NCBI GenBank assembly: GCA_963768975.1
Contig: CAVYKB010000007.1
Location: forward strand, 38,735 to 102,734
Length of the DNA: 64,000 bases
Direction: 5' to 3'
From: CADCTB01 sp963768975
Lineage (GTDB): Bacteria; Actinomycetota; Acidimicrobiia; Acidimicrobiales; AC-14
This document shows positions 11,036 to 20,205 of this stretch, piece by piece. How positions within the stretch are numbered: the stretch's first letter is position 1; the number at the start of each line of letters is the position of its first letter. The notes beneath the pieces are model-generated. The model searched no databases. It was not told where the DNA came from and saw only the letters and a program-made list of their open reading frames with translations. The translations under genes were made by a program, and so were the position numbers.

Positions 11036-13978
11036 ATGGGACGGATGACGACGACCGGCGCCGTCGGGGCACCGGCCAGGCCCGTCGTACATCTTCGACT
11101 GATCACGGCAACGGGGCTCGACGCCTTCGATTCGAGGGCAGCGTCGACCGTCGTCGGCTCCCTGTCGCCGCCGGTCGCGCCACCCGATACCGATGACGCC
11201 GGCGGCCGGCTGGCCGGCCCGTGGCCGCTGACGAGCTTCGTCGGCCGTGAGCGGGAGGTAGACGAGGTCGCCCGCTGGCTGGCCCACGGTGGGGTGGTGA
11301 CGTTGACCGGCGCCCCGGGCATCGGCAAGAGCCGCCTGGCCGAGGAAGTGGCCCGCCGTCTGGAGGCCGCCGGGTCGGTCCGCGTGGCCCGGGTGCACGT
11401 CGAGGCGCTGCAAGGCGAATGCGACGTCGCCGAGGCGGTGGCGGCGTCGCTCGATCGAGCGCGGACCAGGCCCGGCGCGCCCGCCGAACTGGTCGTCCTC
11501 GACGACTGCGACCGTTGGCTGGAGGTCTGCGCCGATGTCGTCCACCGCCTGCTCACCCAGGGCGTCCATGTCCTGGCCACCGCCCGGGAGCCGCTCGGTG
11601 TATCCGGCGAGGGTGTGTGGCGGGTGCCGCCGCTGTCCCTCCCCGCCCCGGATCACGACCAGCTGCCCGAGGTCCTCGTCACCTCCGACGCGGTGGCACT
11701 CTTCTGCGAACGGGTGGCGGAGGTGTGTCGAGGCTTCATCCCCACGCCCGAGACCGCACCGGCCATCGCCCGCATCTGCCAGCTCCTCGAGGGCGTGCCC
11801 CTGGCCATCGAGCTTGCGGCCCGCACCTTCAGCGCGAGACCGCCCGAAGTGGCCCTGAGGCGTCTCGAGTCGCCCATCGCTGTCCTGGCCCAGGGGCCGC
11901 GGAACGCCCCGCCCCGCCACCACGACCTCTGGGCATCCGTCGCCTGGAGCTACGACCGGCTCACGGCCGCCGAACAGGTGTTGCTGGAGCGTCTTGCCGT
12001 GTTCCCTGGCCCCTTCACCGAGGAGGCCGCCGGGGTGGTGTGCGCGCCCGAGGGCATGGTCGAGGCCGAGACGTCGGACATCCTCGCCGCCCTGGCGGAC
12101 AAGTCGCTCCTGGAGCTCGACGTCGACGCCGGCGCGGCCCGCTACCGGTTCGCCGCGACCGTCCGCCAGTACGCCGCCGGCCGGCTCGCCGCCGTCGGCG
12201 AGGAGGACGAACTACGAGCCAAGCACGCCCGGTGGTGCCTGGCGCTCGCGAGCGCCGCGGGCGATCCCCGCCACCGCCGCGGCTGGCTCACCCGGCTCTT
12301 GCCCGCCCACGCCGACGTCCATGCGGCCCTCGAGTGGTCCATCGAAGCGCGCCGTCTCGCCGCCGTGACCGTCCTTGCCGCCGCGGATGCTTGGTTGTAC
12401 CGGGCCGAGGGTTACCACCGCGAGGCGGACGCCATCCTCGAGCGTGTCCTGGCACTCGACGGCGTCCCCGCCGGCGCCGCGTCGCCGCAGCTGTTAATCG
12501 CGGCGGGCGAGGCGGCCGCGGCGCGGGGGGAGGTCGCTCTCGCTGTTGCCCGCCTCACCGTCGCGGGGAGCGACAGTGACGAGCACGGAGACGTGTTCCA
12601 CGCCACCCGGGCCGGTCTCGCGCTGCACTGGATCGAGGCCCTGACCGGCAGCGGCGGGACGAACGTGGAGGCGGAGGTGCCGTTGTCGGTCGAGGGGGAT
12701 CCGTCCCTCGCCGCCAACACCCTGATCGCCGCCGGGTGGCGGCACCTCCACGGTGGCGAACCGGCGAGGGCGGAGGAGGAGCTCTCCAGAGGACTGGAGC
12801 TGGCGGTGGACGGAGGCGACGAGCTCGCTGAGACGCGAGCCCTCGTGGGCGTCGGCGTCGCCGCGGTGATCCTGGGCCGCTATGGCGAGGGCGAGGCCGT
12901 CCTCGAAGCGGGTCTCGCCGCCTGCGACGAGCTCGGCGAAGGCCACGTGGCCGCGATCGCCCTCGGCTGGCTGGGCGAGTCCGCCCTTCGGCGAGGGGCG
13001 GCGAGCGTCGCCCGCCGTTGGTTCACCCGAGGACTCGACCTCGCCCGCAACGCCGGGTACCCCCAGCCGGCGGGCGTCTGCATACTGGGGCTGGGCCGCC
13101 TGGCGCTCGGCACCGAGGACGTAGCGGCCGCCACGGCCGACTTCGAGGCGGCGTTGGCCGTGGCCCGCCGGGGAGCCAGCTCCCCGCTGCTGGCGGCGTG
13201 CCTGTGCGCGCTCGCCGAGGTGGCGCCCGACACCCGCACCACCCGGGCCCGGCTCGAAGGGGCGCTGACCGTGGCCCGGGGTTGCGGTGACCGCATCGGC
13301 GAGGCCACCGCCCTCGTCGGCCTGGGGCGACTCAGCCAGCGCCAAGGCGACCTCACGAGCGCCGACCGGCGCTACCGCGCCGCCCTGAGGCTGCACCAAC
13401 ACGGCGGTGACCCCGCCGCCATCGCGGAGGCGATCGATGCGCTCGGCGGCCTCGCGGTGATGCGAGGCAACGCCCTCGCCGGGGCGCGCCTGTTCGGGGC
13501 CGCACAGTCGTTCCGCGCTCGCCACGGCTGCGTCCGCCCCGCTGCGCGGCGCGAGGAGTACGCAGGCGCCGAGCACGCCGCCTGCGCCACGATCGGCGAC
13601 GCCGCCTTCACCACCGCCCTCGGTGAGGGAGCTGCGCTGTCGACGCAGGGAGCCATCAGCCTGGCCACGTGCCGGGGCGAGCGCGTGCCGCGCCCCAGAA
13701 CGGGCTGGGCGGCATTGACCGACGCCGAGGTGGCCGTCGCCCAGCTCGTCGCCGAGGGCCACGCCAACAAGGTGATCGCCCGGGAGCTCACAGTTGCACC
13801 CGCCACCGTGAAGGCGCATCTCCGCACCATCTACGCCAAGCTCGGCGTGCGAAATCGGGCCGCCCTTGCGGCGGAGGTCGCCACGAGGGCTCACGTCGGC
13901 GACGTTGTTGACGACAGGTTGGTCGGGGAGCACTCGGCCACCGTTGCGTCAGAGCCCCTCCGGGAGACCCGCACGTGA
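11036..13978 (+). CDS. LAL-type ATPase / TPR / LuxR transcriptional regulator 1
   Basis: The ~980-residue cytoplasmic regulator has the entry motif TSFVGRERE, Walker A GAPGIGKS (~92-99), Walker B-like LVVLDDC, a winged-helix-like region, a long helical TPR-like midsection, and a C-terminal LuxR helix-turn-helix (LTDAEVAVAQLVAEGHANKVIA, TVKAHLRTIYAKLGV, ~892-950). LAL proteins are ATP-dependent switches that activate target promoters on sensing a ligand. The start is either ATG 11036 or ATG 11045; an upstream TTG at 11015 is less likely. It lies behind motif copy 3, so it may belong to the regulon it controls, an inference. The next large gene is the surface protein at 14798. Confidence 0.85.
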   Translation: MGRMTTTGAVGAPARPVVHLRLITATGLDAFDSRAASTVVGSLSPPVAPPDTDDAGGRLAGPWPLTSFVGREREVDEVARWLAHGGVVTLTGAPGIGKSRLAEEVARRLEAAGSVRVARVHVEALQGECDVAEAVAASLDRARTRPGAPAELVVLDDCDRWLEVCADVVHRLLTQGVHVLATAREPLGVSGEGVWRVPPLSLPAPDHDQLPEVLVTSDAVALFCERVAEVCRGFIPTPETAPAIARICQLLEGVPLAIELAARTFSARPPEVALRRLESPIAVLAQGPRNAPPRHHDLWASVAWSYDRLTAAEQVLLERLAVFPGPFTEEAAGVVCAPEGMVEAETSDILAALADKSLLELDVDAGAARYRFAATVRQYAAGRLAAVGEEDELRAKHARWCLALASAAGDPRHRRGWLTRLLPAHADVHAALEWSIEARRLAAVTVLAAADAWLYRAEGYHREADAILERVLALDGVPAGAASPQLLIAAGEAAAARGEVALAVARLTVAGSDSDEHGDVFHATRAGLALHWIEALTGSGGTNVEAEVPLSVEGDPSLAANTLIAAGWRHLHGGEPARAEEELSRGLELAVDGGDELAETRALVGVGVAAVILGRYGEGEAVLEAGLAACDELGEGHVAAIALGWLGESALRRGAASVARRWFTRGLDLARNAGYPQPAGVCILGLGRLALGTEDVAAATADFEAALAVARRGASSPLLAACLCALAEVAPDTRTTRARLEGALTVARGCGDRIGEATALVGLGRLSQRQGDLTSADRRYRAALRLHQHGGDPAAIAEAIDALGGLAVMRGNALAGARLFGAAQSFRARHGCVRPAARREEYAGAEHAACATIGDAAFTTALGEGAALSTQGAISLATCRGERVPRPRTGWAALTDAEVAVAQLVAEGHANKVIARELTVAPATVKAHLRTIYAKLGVRNRAALAAEVATRAHVGDVVDDRLVGEHSATVASEPLRETRT

Positions 13979-14301
13979 ACCGCGAAGCTCCGGATCGACG
14001 AACGCAGTCGCAGTCGGTCGGGCTTCGACTGCCGCCGCGGGACGTGGAGCGCGATCGCACCAATCGAACTACCTCGATGTCCATGTCGTCTTTCATCTAC
14101 GCCCCCGTGGGTGTCGTCTACGCCCCCCCTGCGGAGACGCGTACGCCAAACGGACGATGGTTCTCTCCCACCAGACGAGCGACGATAGGCACCGACCTCG
14201 ACTCACGGGGGAGTTGGTCCGCCGAGGCAAACAAGCTGGCTGGCGGCAAACCTCGTGAGCTTCGTCGCCAGCAATGACTCTCGAGCGCAAAGGATGATGA
14301 A
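13979..14301 (+). other. Gene-free spacer after LAL regulator 1
   Basis: No open frame with plausible coding character, no copy of the cluster motif and no RNA gene were recognised. It could hold a leader for the short secreted peptide at 14302. Confidence 0.5.
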
Positions 14302-14430
14302 ATGCAACTCTCTAGGAAACTGATCCGGCTGGCGTTACCCACAGTCGTGGCCGCCGCAACCCTTGTGTTTCAGTCCCCAGGTCCCGCAGGGGCGACCTAT
14401 GGTGGGCGCGTGCACCCCGAGTCCCGATGA
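14302..14430 (+). CDS. Short signal-peptide ORF (small secreted peptide or truncated gene)
   Basis: The 42-residue product is MQLSRKLIRLALPTVVAAA followed by TLVFQSPGPAGATYGGRVHPESR. It has a clear basic N-region, a hydrophobic core and a possible Ala-rich cleavage site, and is preceded by AAAGGATGATGA. After cleavage only about 12-15 residues remain. It may be the 5' stump of a former surface gene or a genuine peptide. It lies between LAL regulator 1 and the surface gene at 14798. Confidence 0.45.
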   Translation: MQLSRKLIRLALPTVVAAATLVFQSPGPAGATYGGRVHPESR

Positions 14431-14797
14431 AGCCGGCATCCGGCCTCGCCGCCGGCGCGTGCATTGGTGGTCGACACCTTCGCTGTCTCGTGACGCTCCT
14501 GGGCGACTCATTGTGGCCACGAGCGGGGCGGCATCCCAGGTGGGCGGTGGCATCCGGGAACGGCCGTCCAGCGAAGGGCTCGTTCGCAACGCCTGTCCTC
14601 CGCACGGAACGGGCCAGCCGTCTACGAAATGTGCAGCACCGATGCGGTCGAGCCAGCCCGTGACGAGGCTCGGTGAGACGCCCACAAGGGGCGCCGAGCG
14701 ACCAGACCCGCTCGGAAACGACCACACGTACCGCGGCAACTGAGCCCACGATGTGCCCGAACCTCGATAGCGCCGGACCGGCCAAGGGAGCAGAGAA
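14431..14797 (+). other. Gene-free spacer upstream of the second giant surface gene
   Basis: Nothing coding was recognised and no copy of the six-copy motif was found. If the short frame at 14302 is a truncated gene, this stretch may be its decayed body. It ends in AAGGGAG, the likely ribosome site for the GTG at 14798. Confidence 0.45.
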
Positions 14798-17700
14798 GTG
14801 AACCAGGAGCGAAGGATGAGCCGGGTGGCGCAGGTCTGCGTCGGGCTGCTCGTCGTGACCATGCTGGCGGTCCCTGCGGTGCCGTCGCGGGCCGACACGG
14901 AGCCACCTCTGGGCGAGCCCGCCGGGTCGGGGTCGTTGGCGGGCACCGAGAAGGTCGACGACGGGTTCTTCGACGGGACACTGTGCTTCAGGCAGTTGAA
15001 GACCATCTTCGCCCTACGAGGCATCGGGTCCTACGAGGGCCGGACCACCTCGGGCGCCAAGGTCGTCTACAACGCCCGGATCACCGCCGGCCAGTCTGTC
15101 CCCGCCCACGGGCCGCTGCAGTTGGAGGTCGAGAACACCCAGACCTACTTTCACGGCCCCTACGGCACCCACGGCACCGTCGACGAGAACTGCACCCAGG
15201 CCACCCTGGGCGACCCCGTGCCGTCCACCTTCAGACTGTTCGCCCCAAACCACGTGTACCGCCTCGACGGGTCCAACAACCAGGTGCCCTGCACGGGCGA
15301 CGGGCTCTTCTCCCGCGGCGAGAAGGGCAATGCCACGTTCGGGAACCCCGCCTGGCGGGCGCAGTGGAGCCTGTCCCAGCCCTGCACCATCGTGGGCGAC
15401 AACCCCGACGCGGTGGGCCTGGCCTCGGCCGGCACCGTGATGCGCCACGTCGGCCAGCACGACGCCTGCTTCAACCCGCCGTGCCTCGACAACCTCCGCA
15501 TCGACTACAGCCAGATCCTTCCCTTCCGGGGCCTCCACGTCGGCCTGGGGGGCCCCGCCTCGGCCCAGGTGGGCAGCTCGGTCACCGTGACCGCGGCCGT
15601 CACCGACGACGGCCGCCCAGTCGGGAGCGCGCCGGTGTCGTTCGCGGTGAGCGGGCCGGCGCCGCCGGCCCCCGCCGGCGGGGCGGGGGTCACCGGGGCC
15701 GACGGCAGGACCACGTTCACCTTCACCGCCGCCGCCACCGGCGACTACACGGTGACCGCCACCGCCACCAACTCGGGTGTCTCGGTAACGACGTCGACCC
15801 TGCCCGCCACCACCGTATCCACCAACACGACCCTGCCGACCACCACCCTGCCCACCACCACGTCGAGCACCACGTCGAGCACGACGGTGCCGGGCACTAC
15901 CGCCCCCACGACCCCGCCCGTGGCCACCGCCTCGGGCACCCTCGTCGTCAAGTTCACGCCCCTGCCCCCGCCGTCGCTGACCCTGGCCGGGCCTTCGCGG
16001 GCCCAGACCGGGGACAACACCACCGTTACCGCCACCTTCACCAACGCCGGCAACCCCGTGCCCGGCGTGTCGGTCTCCTTCAGCGCCGCCGGTGCGGGGC
16101 AGGTCACCCCGGCGTCGGGCAGCGCCCTCACCGATCAGAACGGCCAGGCCACCTTCGCCTTCGCCGGCGACCGGGCGGGCGCCTACACGGTGACGGCCAG
16201 CGGATCCGTGGCCGGCCAGAGCACCTCGGCCACCCACGGCCTCAATCTCGAGATCCGCTCCTTCCACCTTGCCGGCAACATCCCGAGCCAGTCGTCGCCA
16301 GCGTCCTACGTCCCTTCCTCCTCCGCCATCGATCCGACCGGTACCTACGCCTACTTCGGAGGCTACGGAACGCTCCAGAAGGTCGACCTGCGCACCTTCC
16401 AGGAGGTCGGCGTCCTGTCGATGCCCGGTGCCAACTACGTCGGGGCCGCGGTCATGGACGCTGGCGGGCGTTACCTGTACCTGGGCACCAACGCCGGCGT
16501 GGTCAAAGTCGACCTGGCCTCGTTCCAGGTCGTGGGCACACTCGCCGTTGACCCCGCCGAGTACGACCTGACGTCTGCGGTCATCGATCCCGCCGGCCGG
16601 TACGCGTACTTCGGCACCTCCAACACCGGTACGCCGAAGCCCGGCCGGGTCGTGAAGATCGACCTCACCAACTTCTCCCGGGTCGGGAGTATCACGTTCC
16701 CAGCGAATGAGACGTTTGTGACATCGGCCGTCATCGATCCGCTGGGCCGCTACGCCTACTTCGGGGCCCAGGGCGCGGGGGCTCTCCCCGGTTCGGTTGT
16801 CAAGGTCGACCTCGAGTCGTTCTCCCGCGTCGGCGCAGTGGCGCTCAGCGGTGTCGAGGAGAACCGGCTCCCATCGGCGGTGATCGACCGGCGGGGCGCC
16901 TTCGCCTACTTCGGGGCGGCCCGGTCCGGTGCTCCTGGCCGGATCGTCAAGATCGACTTGACGACCTTCCAGCGGGTCGGTGCGATCGTTCTCGACCCCT
17001 CTCAGCAGTTGGCCCTGTCGGCGGCCATCGACCCCTTCGGGCGCTTCGCCTACTTCGGCACCGAGGGATCGAGGCCCGCGGCGGTCGCCAATTTGGAGCG
17101 CTTTCCCGCATCCATCGTCAAGGTCGACCTCCGCTCGTTCCAGGCGACGCTCTCCGCAACCCTTGCAAAGCCGGAGTACGGCGATCTCGTCACCGCGGTG
17201 ATGGACCCGGCCGGCAACTTCGCGTACTTCAGGAAGGGAGGTATCCCTGCGACACCGGATGCGCTGGGCTCCCCGGCGGCGGTCTACAGGGTGGCCGTGG
17301 CCCGCCCGCCCGTGCCGTGGCTGGTGGCCGGCGCTGACTCCTACACGACGCCGTTCGCCACCCCGCTGTCGGTGGCGGCGCCGGGCGTGCTGGCCAACGA
17401 CGCCGACACCCAGGACGCCGACCGGCTCGGGGCCAACCTCCTGGCGAGCCCGGCCCACGGTGCCGTGACGCTCAACCGCGACGGCTCCTTCACCTACACC
17501 CCGGACTCGGGCTTCAGCGGCACCGACACCTTCACCTACAAGGTTGACGACGCCCAGAACTACTCAGCCCCGGCCACCGTCACCGTTTCCATCCCCGCGC
17601 CGCCCGACGGCGTGCAGGCCGTGAACGGGTCGGCCTTCGGGTTCGAGACGAACGTGGGTCTCTTCGGCGGCGCGCCATCGGTCAAGGGCGGCCCCGGCTC

Positions 17701-19423
17701 CACCTGCGGCCAGGCGGCCCAGCCGGCCTGCGTCGACGGCCAGTCCCCGGCGGTGGCCATCCCGCCCAGCGGCGGCGACCTGTCGGCCACCGACCCCGAC
17801 GGCAACCTGGGCCAGTACGGGCCGGCCCGCATCTTCGAGAGCCACGGCCCCCTCACCGTTCACACCCAGGGCACCACCGGCCCGGCCGGGTCGGTGACCT
17901 CCTCGGCCTCGGTCAAGGACGTCTCCGACAACGACCCCTTCCACGCCCACGCCCCCGACGGGCAGGTCTCGAGCACCTGCCGCGCCAGCCAGAGCGTGCT
18001 GAGTGGCTCTGCCCGCATCGTCGACGGCCGCCTGGTCCTCCACACCGATCCCACCACCGGTGAGCCGTCCGAGGAGGTCACCTTCCCGCCCGTCTGGGAT
18101 CCCGCCCCCAACACCACCTTCGACGGCGCCCTCGACCACATCGGTGACCGGTTCCGCATCGTGTTCAACGAACAGATCCTCGGCCCCGAGACCATCACCG
18201 TCAACGCCGTGCACATGTACCTGCTGGGGCCCACCGCGGTGGGCGACATGGTCATCGGCTCCTCCCGCTGTGGGGTGGTGACGTCGGCGGCGAACGCCGC
18301 CCCGGTGGGCAACGACGACGCCTACACCGCCACCGCCGGTCGGCCCCTGGTCGTGCCCGCCGCCGGAGTGCTGGCCAACGACACCGACGCCGACGGCCAA
18401 CCGCTGACCGCGGCCAAGCCCGCCGGCACCCGCCCGCCCGCCTCCGGCGGCGGCAACTGGACGTTCCCGGGCGAGCCGGCCCACGGCAGCCTCGACCTGC
18501 GAACCGACGGCTCCTTCACCTACACCCCGGCCCCGGGCTACTCCGGCCCCGATTCCTTCACCTACCTGACCCAGGACTCCCGGGGCAAGGCCGACCCGGC
18601 CACGGTGAGCCTCACCGTGTCCCCGGCCCCGACTCGCAAGGCGGTGGCAGACTTCGACGGCAACGGCTCCACTGACCTCTCGGTGTTCCGTCCCAGCGAC
18701 GGCACCTGGTACCTCCAGGGCAGCCCCCAGGCGAACTACGGGGCCGCAGGCGACATCGCCGTGCCCGCCGACTACGACGGCGACGGCAAGTCCGACGTGG
18801 CCGTGTTCAGACCCTCCAACGGCGTCTGGTACCTCCAGGGCAGCGCCGGCACCGACACCACCGTGGCCTTCGGGGCCTCGGGCGACATCCCCGTGCCCGC
18901 CGACTACGACGGCGACGCCAAGGCCGACATCGCCGTGTTCCGCGGCGGCGTCTGGTACGTCAAGGGCAGCGCCGGCACCGATTCCGCCGTGGCCTTCGGG
19001 GCCGGCGGTGACGTCCCGGTGCCCGCCGACTACGACGGTGACGGCAAAGTCGACCGGGCCGTGTTCCGAAGCGGTGTCTGGTACGTCAAGGGCAGCGCCG
19101 GCACCGACACCGCCACCGCCTTCGGGACGACCGGCGACGTCCCCGTGCCCGGCGACTACGACGGCAACGGCGCCGTTGAGATGGCCGTGTTCCGGCCCTC
19201 CAACGGCGTGTGGTTCGTCCAGGGCGGGGCGGCCACCGCCTGGGGAACCAACGGCGACGTCCCCGTACCCGGCGACTACGACGGCGACGGAGACCTGGAG
19301 ATCGCCGTGTTCCGGCCGTCCAACGGCGTCTGGTTCGTCCAGGGCGGGGCCACCGCCGCCTGGGGGGCCAGCGGCGACGTCGCCCTGCCCTTGCCGGCGG
19401 CGGTGCACCGGTCGTTGGGCTGA
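14798..19423 (+). CDS. Giant secreted beta-propeller / Ig-like / cadherin-like / LFGG / FG-GAP protein (intact paralogue of 1972-6338)
   Basis: The product is 1541 residues from GTG 14798; an ATG at 14816 also has a good ribosome site. Order: signal peptide (VCVGLLVVTMLAVPAVPSRA), N-terminal domain shared with the gene at 1972, Big-1-like module, Thr/Ser/Pro linker, second Ig-like module (to ~480), seven propeller blades (~508-834; DPAGRYAYFGT type), cadherin-like module 1 (~841-934), LFGG domain (~936-1164), cadherin-like module 2 (~1168-1278) and six FG-GAP-like repeats (~1281-1541). It has one more cadherin-like module than its paralogue. No C-terminal anchor is visible. Probable role: exported adhesive or carbohydrate/protein-binding surface protein. 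A Phd/VapC pair follows at once. Confidence 0.88.
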   Translation: MNQERRMSRVAQVCVGLLVVTMLAVPAVPSRADTEPPLGEPAGSGSLAGTEKVDDGFFDGTLCFRQLKTIFALRGIGSYEGRTTSGAKVVYNARITAGQSVPAHGPLQLEVENTQTYFHGPYGTHGTVDENCTQATLGDPVPSTFRLFAPNHVYRLDGSNNQVPCTGDGLFSRGEKGNATFGNPAWRAQWSLSQPCTIVGDNPDAVGLASAGTVMRHVGQHDACFNPPCLDNLRIDYSQILPFRGLHVGLGGPASAQVGSSVTVTAAVTDDGRPVGSAPVSFAVSGPAPPAPAGGAGVTGADGRTTFTFTAAATGDYTVTATATNSGVSVTTSTLPATTVSTNTTLPTTTLPTTTSSTTSSTTVPGTTAPTTPPVATASGTLVVKFTPLPPPSLTLAGPSRAQTGDNTTVTATFTNAGNPVPGVSVSFSAAGAGQVTPASGSALTDQNGQATFAFAGDRAGAYTVTASGSVAGQSTSATHGLNLEIRSFHLAGNIPSQSSPASYVPSSSAIDPTGTYAYFGGYGTLQKVDLRTFQEVGVLSMPGANYVGAAVMDAGGRYLYLGTNAGVVKVDLASFQVVGTLAVDPAEYDLTSAVIDPAGRYAYFGTSNTGTPKPGRVVKIDLTNFSRVGSITFPANETFVTSAVIDPLGRYAYFGAQGAGALPGSVVKVDLESFSRVGAVALSGVEENRLPSAVIDRRGAFAYFGAARSGAPGRIVKIDLTTFQRVGAIVLDPSQQLALSAAIDPFGRFAYFGTEGSRPAAVANLERFPASIVKVDLRSFQATLSATLAKPEYGDLVTAVMDPAGNFAYFRKGGIPATPDALGSPAAVYRVAVARPPVPWLVAGADSYTTPFATPLSVAAPGVLANDADTQDADRLGANLLASPAHGAVTLNRDGSFTYTPDSGFSGTDTFTYKVDDAQNYSAPATVTVSIPAPPDGVQAVNGSAFGFETNVGLFGGAPSVKGGPGSTCGQAAQPACVDGQSPAVAIPPSGGDLSATDPDGNLGQYGPARIFESHGPLTVHTQGTTGPAGSVTSSASVKDVSDNDPFHAHAPDGQVSSTCRASQSVLSGSARIVDGRLVLHTDPTTGEPSEEVTFPPVWDPAPNTTFDGALDHIGDRFRIVFNEQILGPETITVNAVHMYLLGPTAVGDMVIGSSRCGVVTSAANAAPVGNDDAYTATAGRPLVVPAAGVLANDTDADGQPLTAAKPAGTRPPASGGGNWTFPGEPAHGSLDLRTDGSFTYTPAPGYSGPDSFTYLTQDSRGKADPATVSLTVSPAPTRKAVADFDGNGSTDLSVFRPSDGTWYLQGSPQANYGAAGDIAVPADYDGDGKSDVAVFRPSNGVWYLQGSAGTDTTVAFGASGDIPVPADYDGDAKADIAVFRGGVWYVKGSAGTDSAVAFGAGGDVPVPADYDGDGKVDRAVFRSGVWYVKGSAGTDTATAFGTTGDVPVPGDYDGNGAVEMAVFRPSNGVWFVQGGAATAWGTNGDVPVPGDYDGDGDLEIAVFRPSNGVWFVQGGATAAWGASGDVALPLPAAVHRSLG
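18640..19423 (+). repeat. Duplicate FG-GAP module, near-identical to 5563-6338
   Basis: This is the intact copy. At 18880-18882 it has GGG where the copy at 5796-5797 has GG, which identifies the frameshift in the other gene. Confidence 0.85.
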
Positions 19424-19455
19424 CGGGGCTCTCAGACTGGACTAGACTTAGTCCG

Positions 19456-19710
19456 ATGATGGTGAACATGCACGAGGCCAAGACCCATCTCTCCCGGCTG
19501 GTGGCCCGGGCGGCCGGAGGCGAAGAGATCATCATCGGCAAAGCCGGCGTCCCGCTGGCCCGGCTGGTGCCCTACCGGCCCGAGGCGGGTCCTGTCCGCC
19601 GCTTCGGGTACTGGAAGGGCCGGGTCAAGCTGGCCGCCGACTGGGACGCGCCCGAGACGAACGCCGAGATCGAGACCATGTTCGGCAGTCGCGAGGACGC
19701 GCAAAGCTGA
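19456..19710 (+). CDS. Phd/YefM-like antitoxin
   Basis: The 84-residue protein begins VNMHEAKTHLSRLVARAAGGEEIIIGKAGVPLARLVPYRP, the hallmark Phd/YefM fold (DNA-binding N-terminus), then a charged toxin-binding tail. ATG 19456 is used; AUG 19459 and 19468 are alternatives. Its TGA lies inside CTGA shared with the toxin start. It stands 32 bases after the giant surface gene. Family members repress their own operon. Confidence 0.88.
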   Translation: MMVNMHEAKTHLSRLVARAAGGEEIIIGKAGVPLARLVPYRPEAGPVRRFGYWKGRVKLAADWDAPETNAEIETMFGSREDAQS

Positions 19711-20087
19711 ACCTGCTCCTCGACGCTCACGTGCTGCTCTGGTCGCTCGCCGGCGACGACCACCTGTTGCCGCCCCGGGCGCGAGGGGCCTTGGCCAACG
19801 TGGCCACGGATGCGGTCGTGAGCGCCGCCACCGCGTGGGAGATCGAGATCAAACGGGCGCTGGGCAAGCTGGAGGCGCCCGAGGATCTCGCCGACGCCCT
19901 GGCCGCGGGCGGGTACCGGCCACTGCCCGTCTCTATCGAGCACGCCGTCGTCGCCGGCCGGTTGCCACCACGCCACCGAGACCCCTTCGACCGGATGCTC
20001 GTGGCCCAGGCCACCCTCGAAGGGCTCACCATCGTCACCGGCGACCGGCGCATCGCCGACTACGAGGTCCCGGTGCTCTGGGAGTGA
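19707..20087 (+). CDS. vapC: VapC-like PIN-domain toxin, probable CTG start
   Basis: The 126-residue PIN toxin would begin (L/M)NLLLDAHVLLWSLAGDD at CTG 19707, within CTGA overlapping the antitoxin stop. The next usable start, GTG 19731, would remove LLLDAH and with it the first catalytic aspartate, so CTG is preferred. Other PIN landmarks: SAATAWEIEIKRALGKL, HRDPFDRMLVAQA, IVTGDRRIADYEV. This subfamily commonly pairs with Phd-type antitoxins. Predicted activity: Mg2+-dependent RNase. Confidence 0.87.
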   Translation: MNLLLDAHVLLWSLAGDDHLLPPRARGALANVATDAVVSAATAWEIEIKRALGKLEAPEDLADALAAGGYRPLPVSIEHAVVAGRLPPRHRDPFDRMLVAQATLEGLTIVTGDRRIADYEVPVLWE

Positions 20088-20205
20088 CCAGCGCAGGCAC
20101 CGGGTACGCGCCACCGGTAGGAGGTCGGGGCTGAGATGGCATTGGAATGAGCGGTACCCTCGTCTCAGGAGGTGGCGCCGCCCGTGGCGCCCGGGACTGG
20201 AAGGC

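Noticed and set aside
15014..17458. Long minus-strand open frame (over 800 codons)
   Set aside because: It is the GC-rich antisense shadow of the propeller gene at 14798, with no family signatures and Arg/Gly/His-rich composition.
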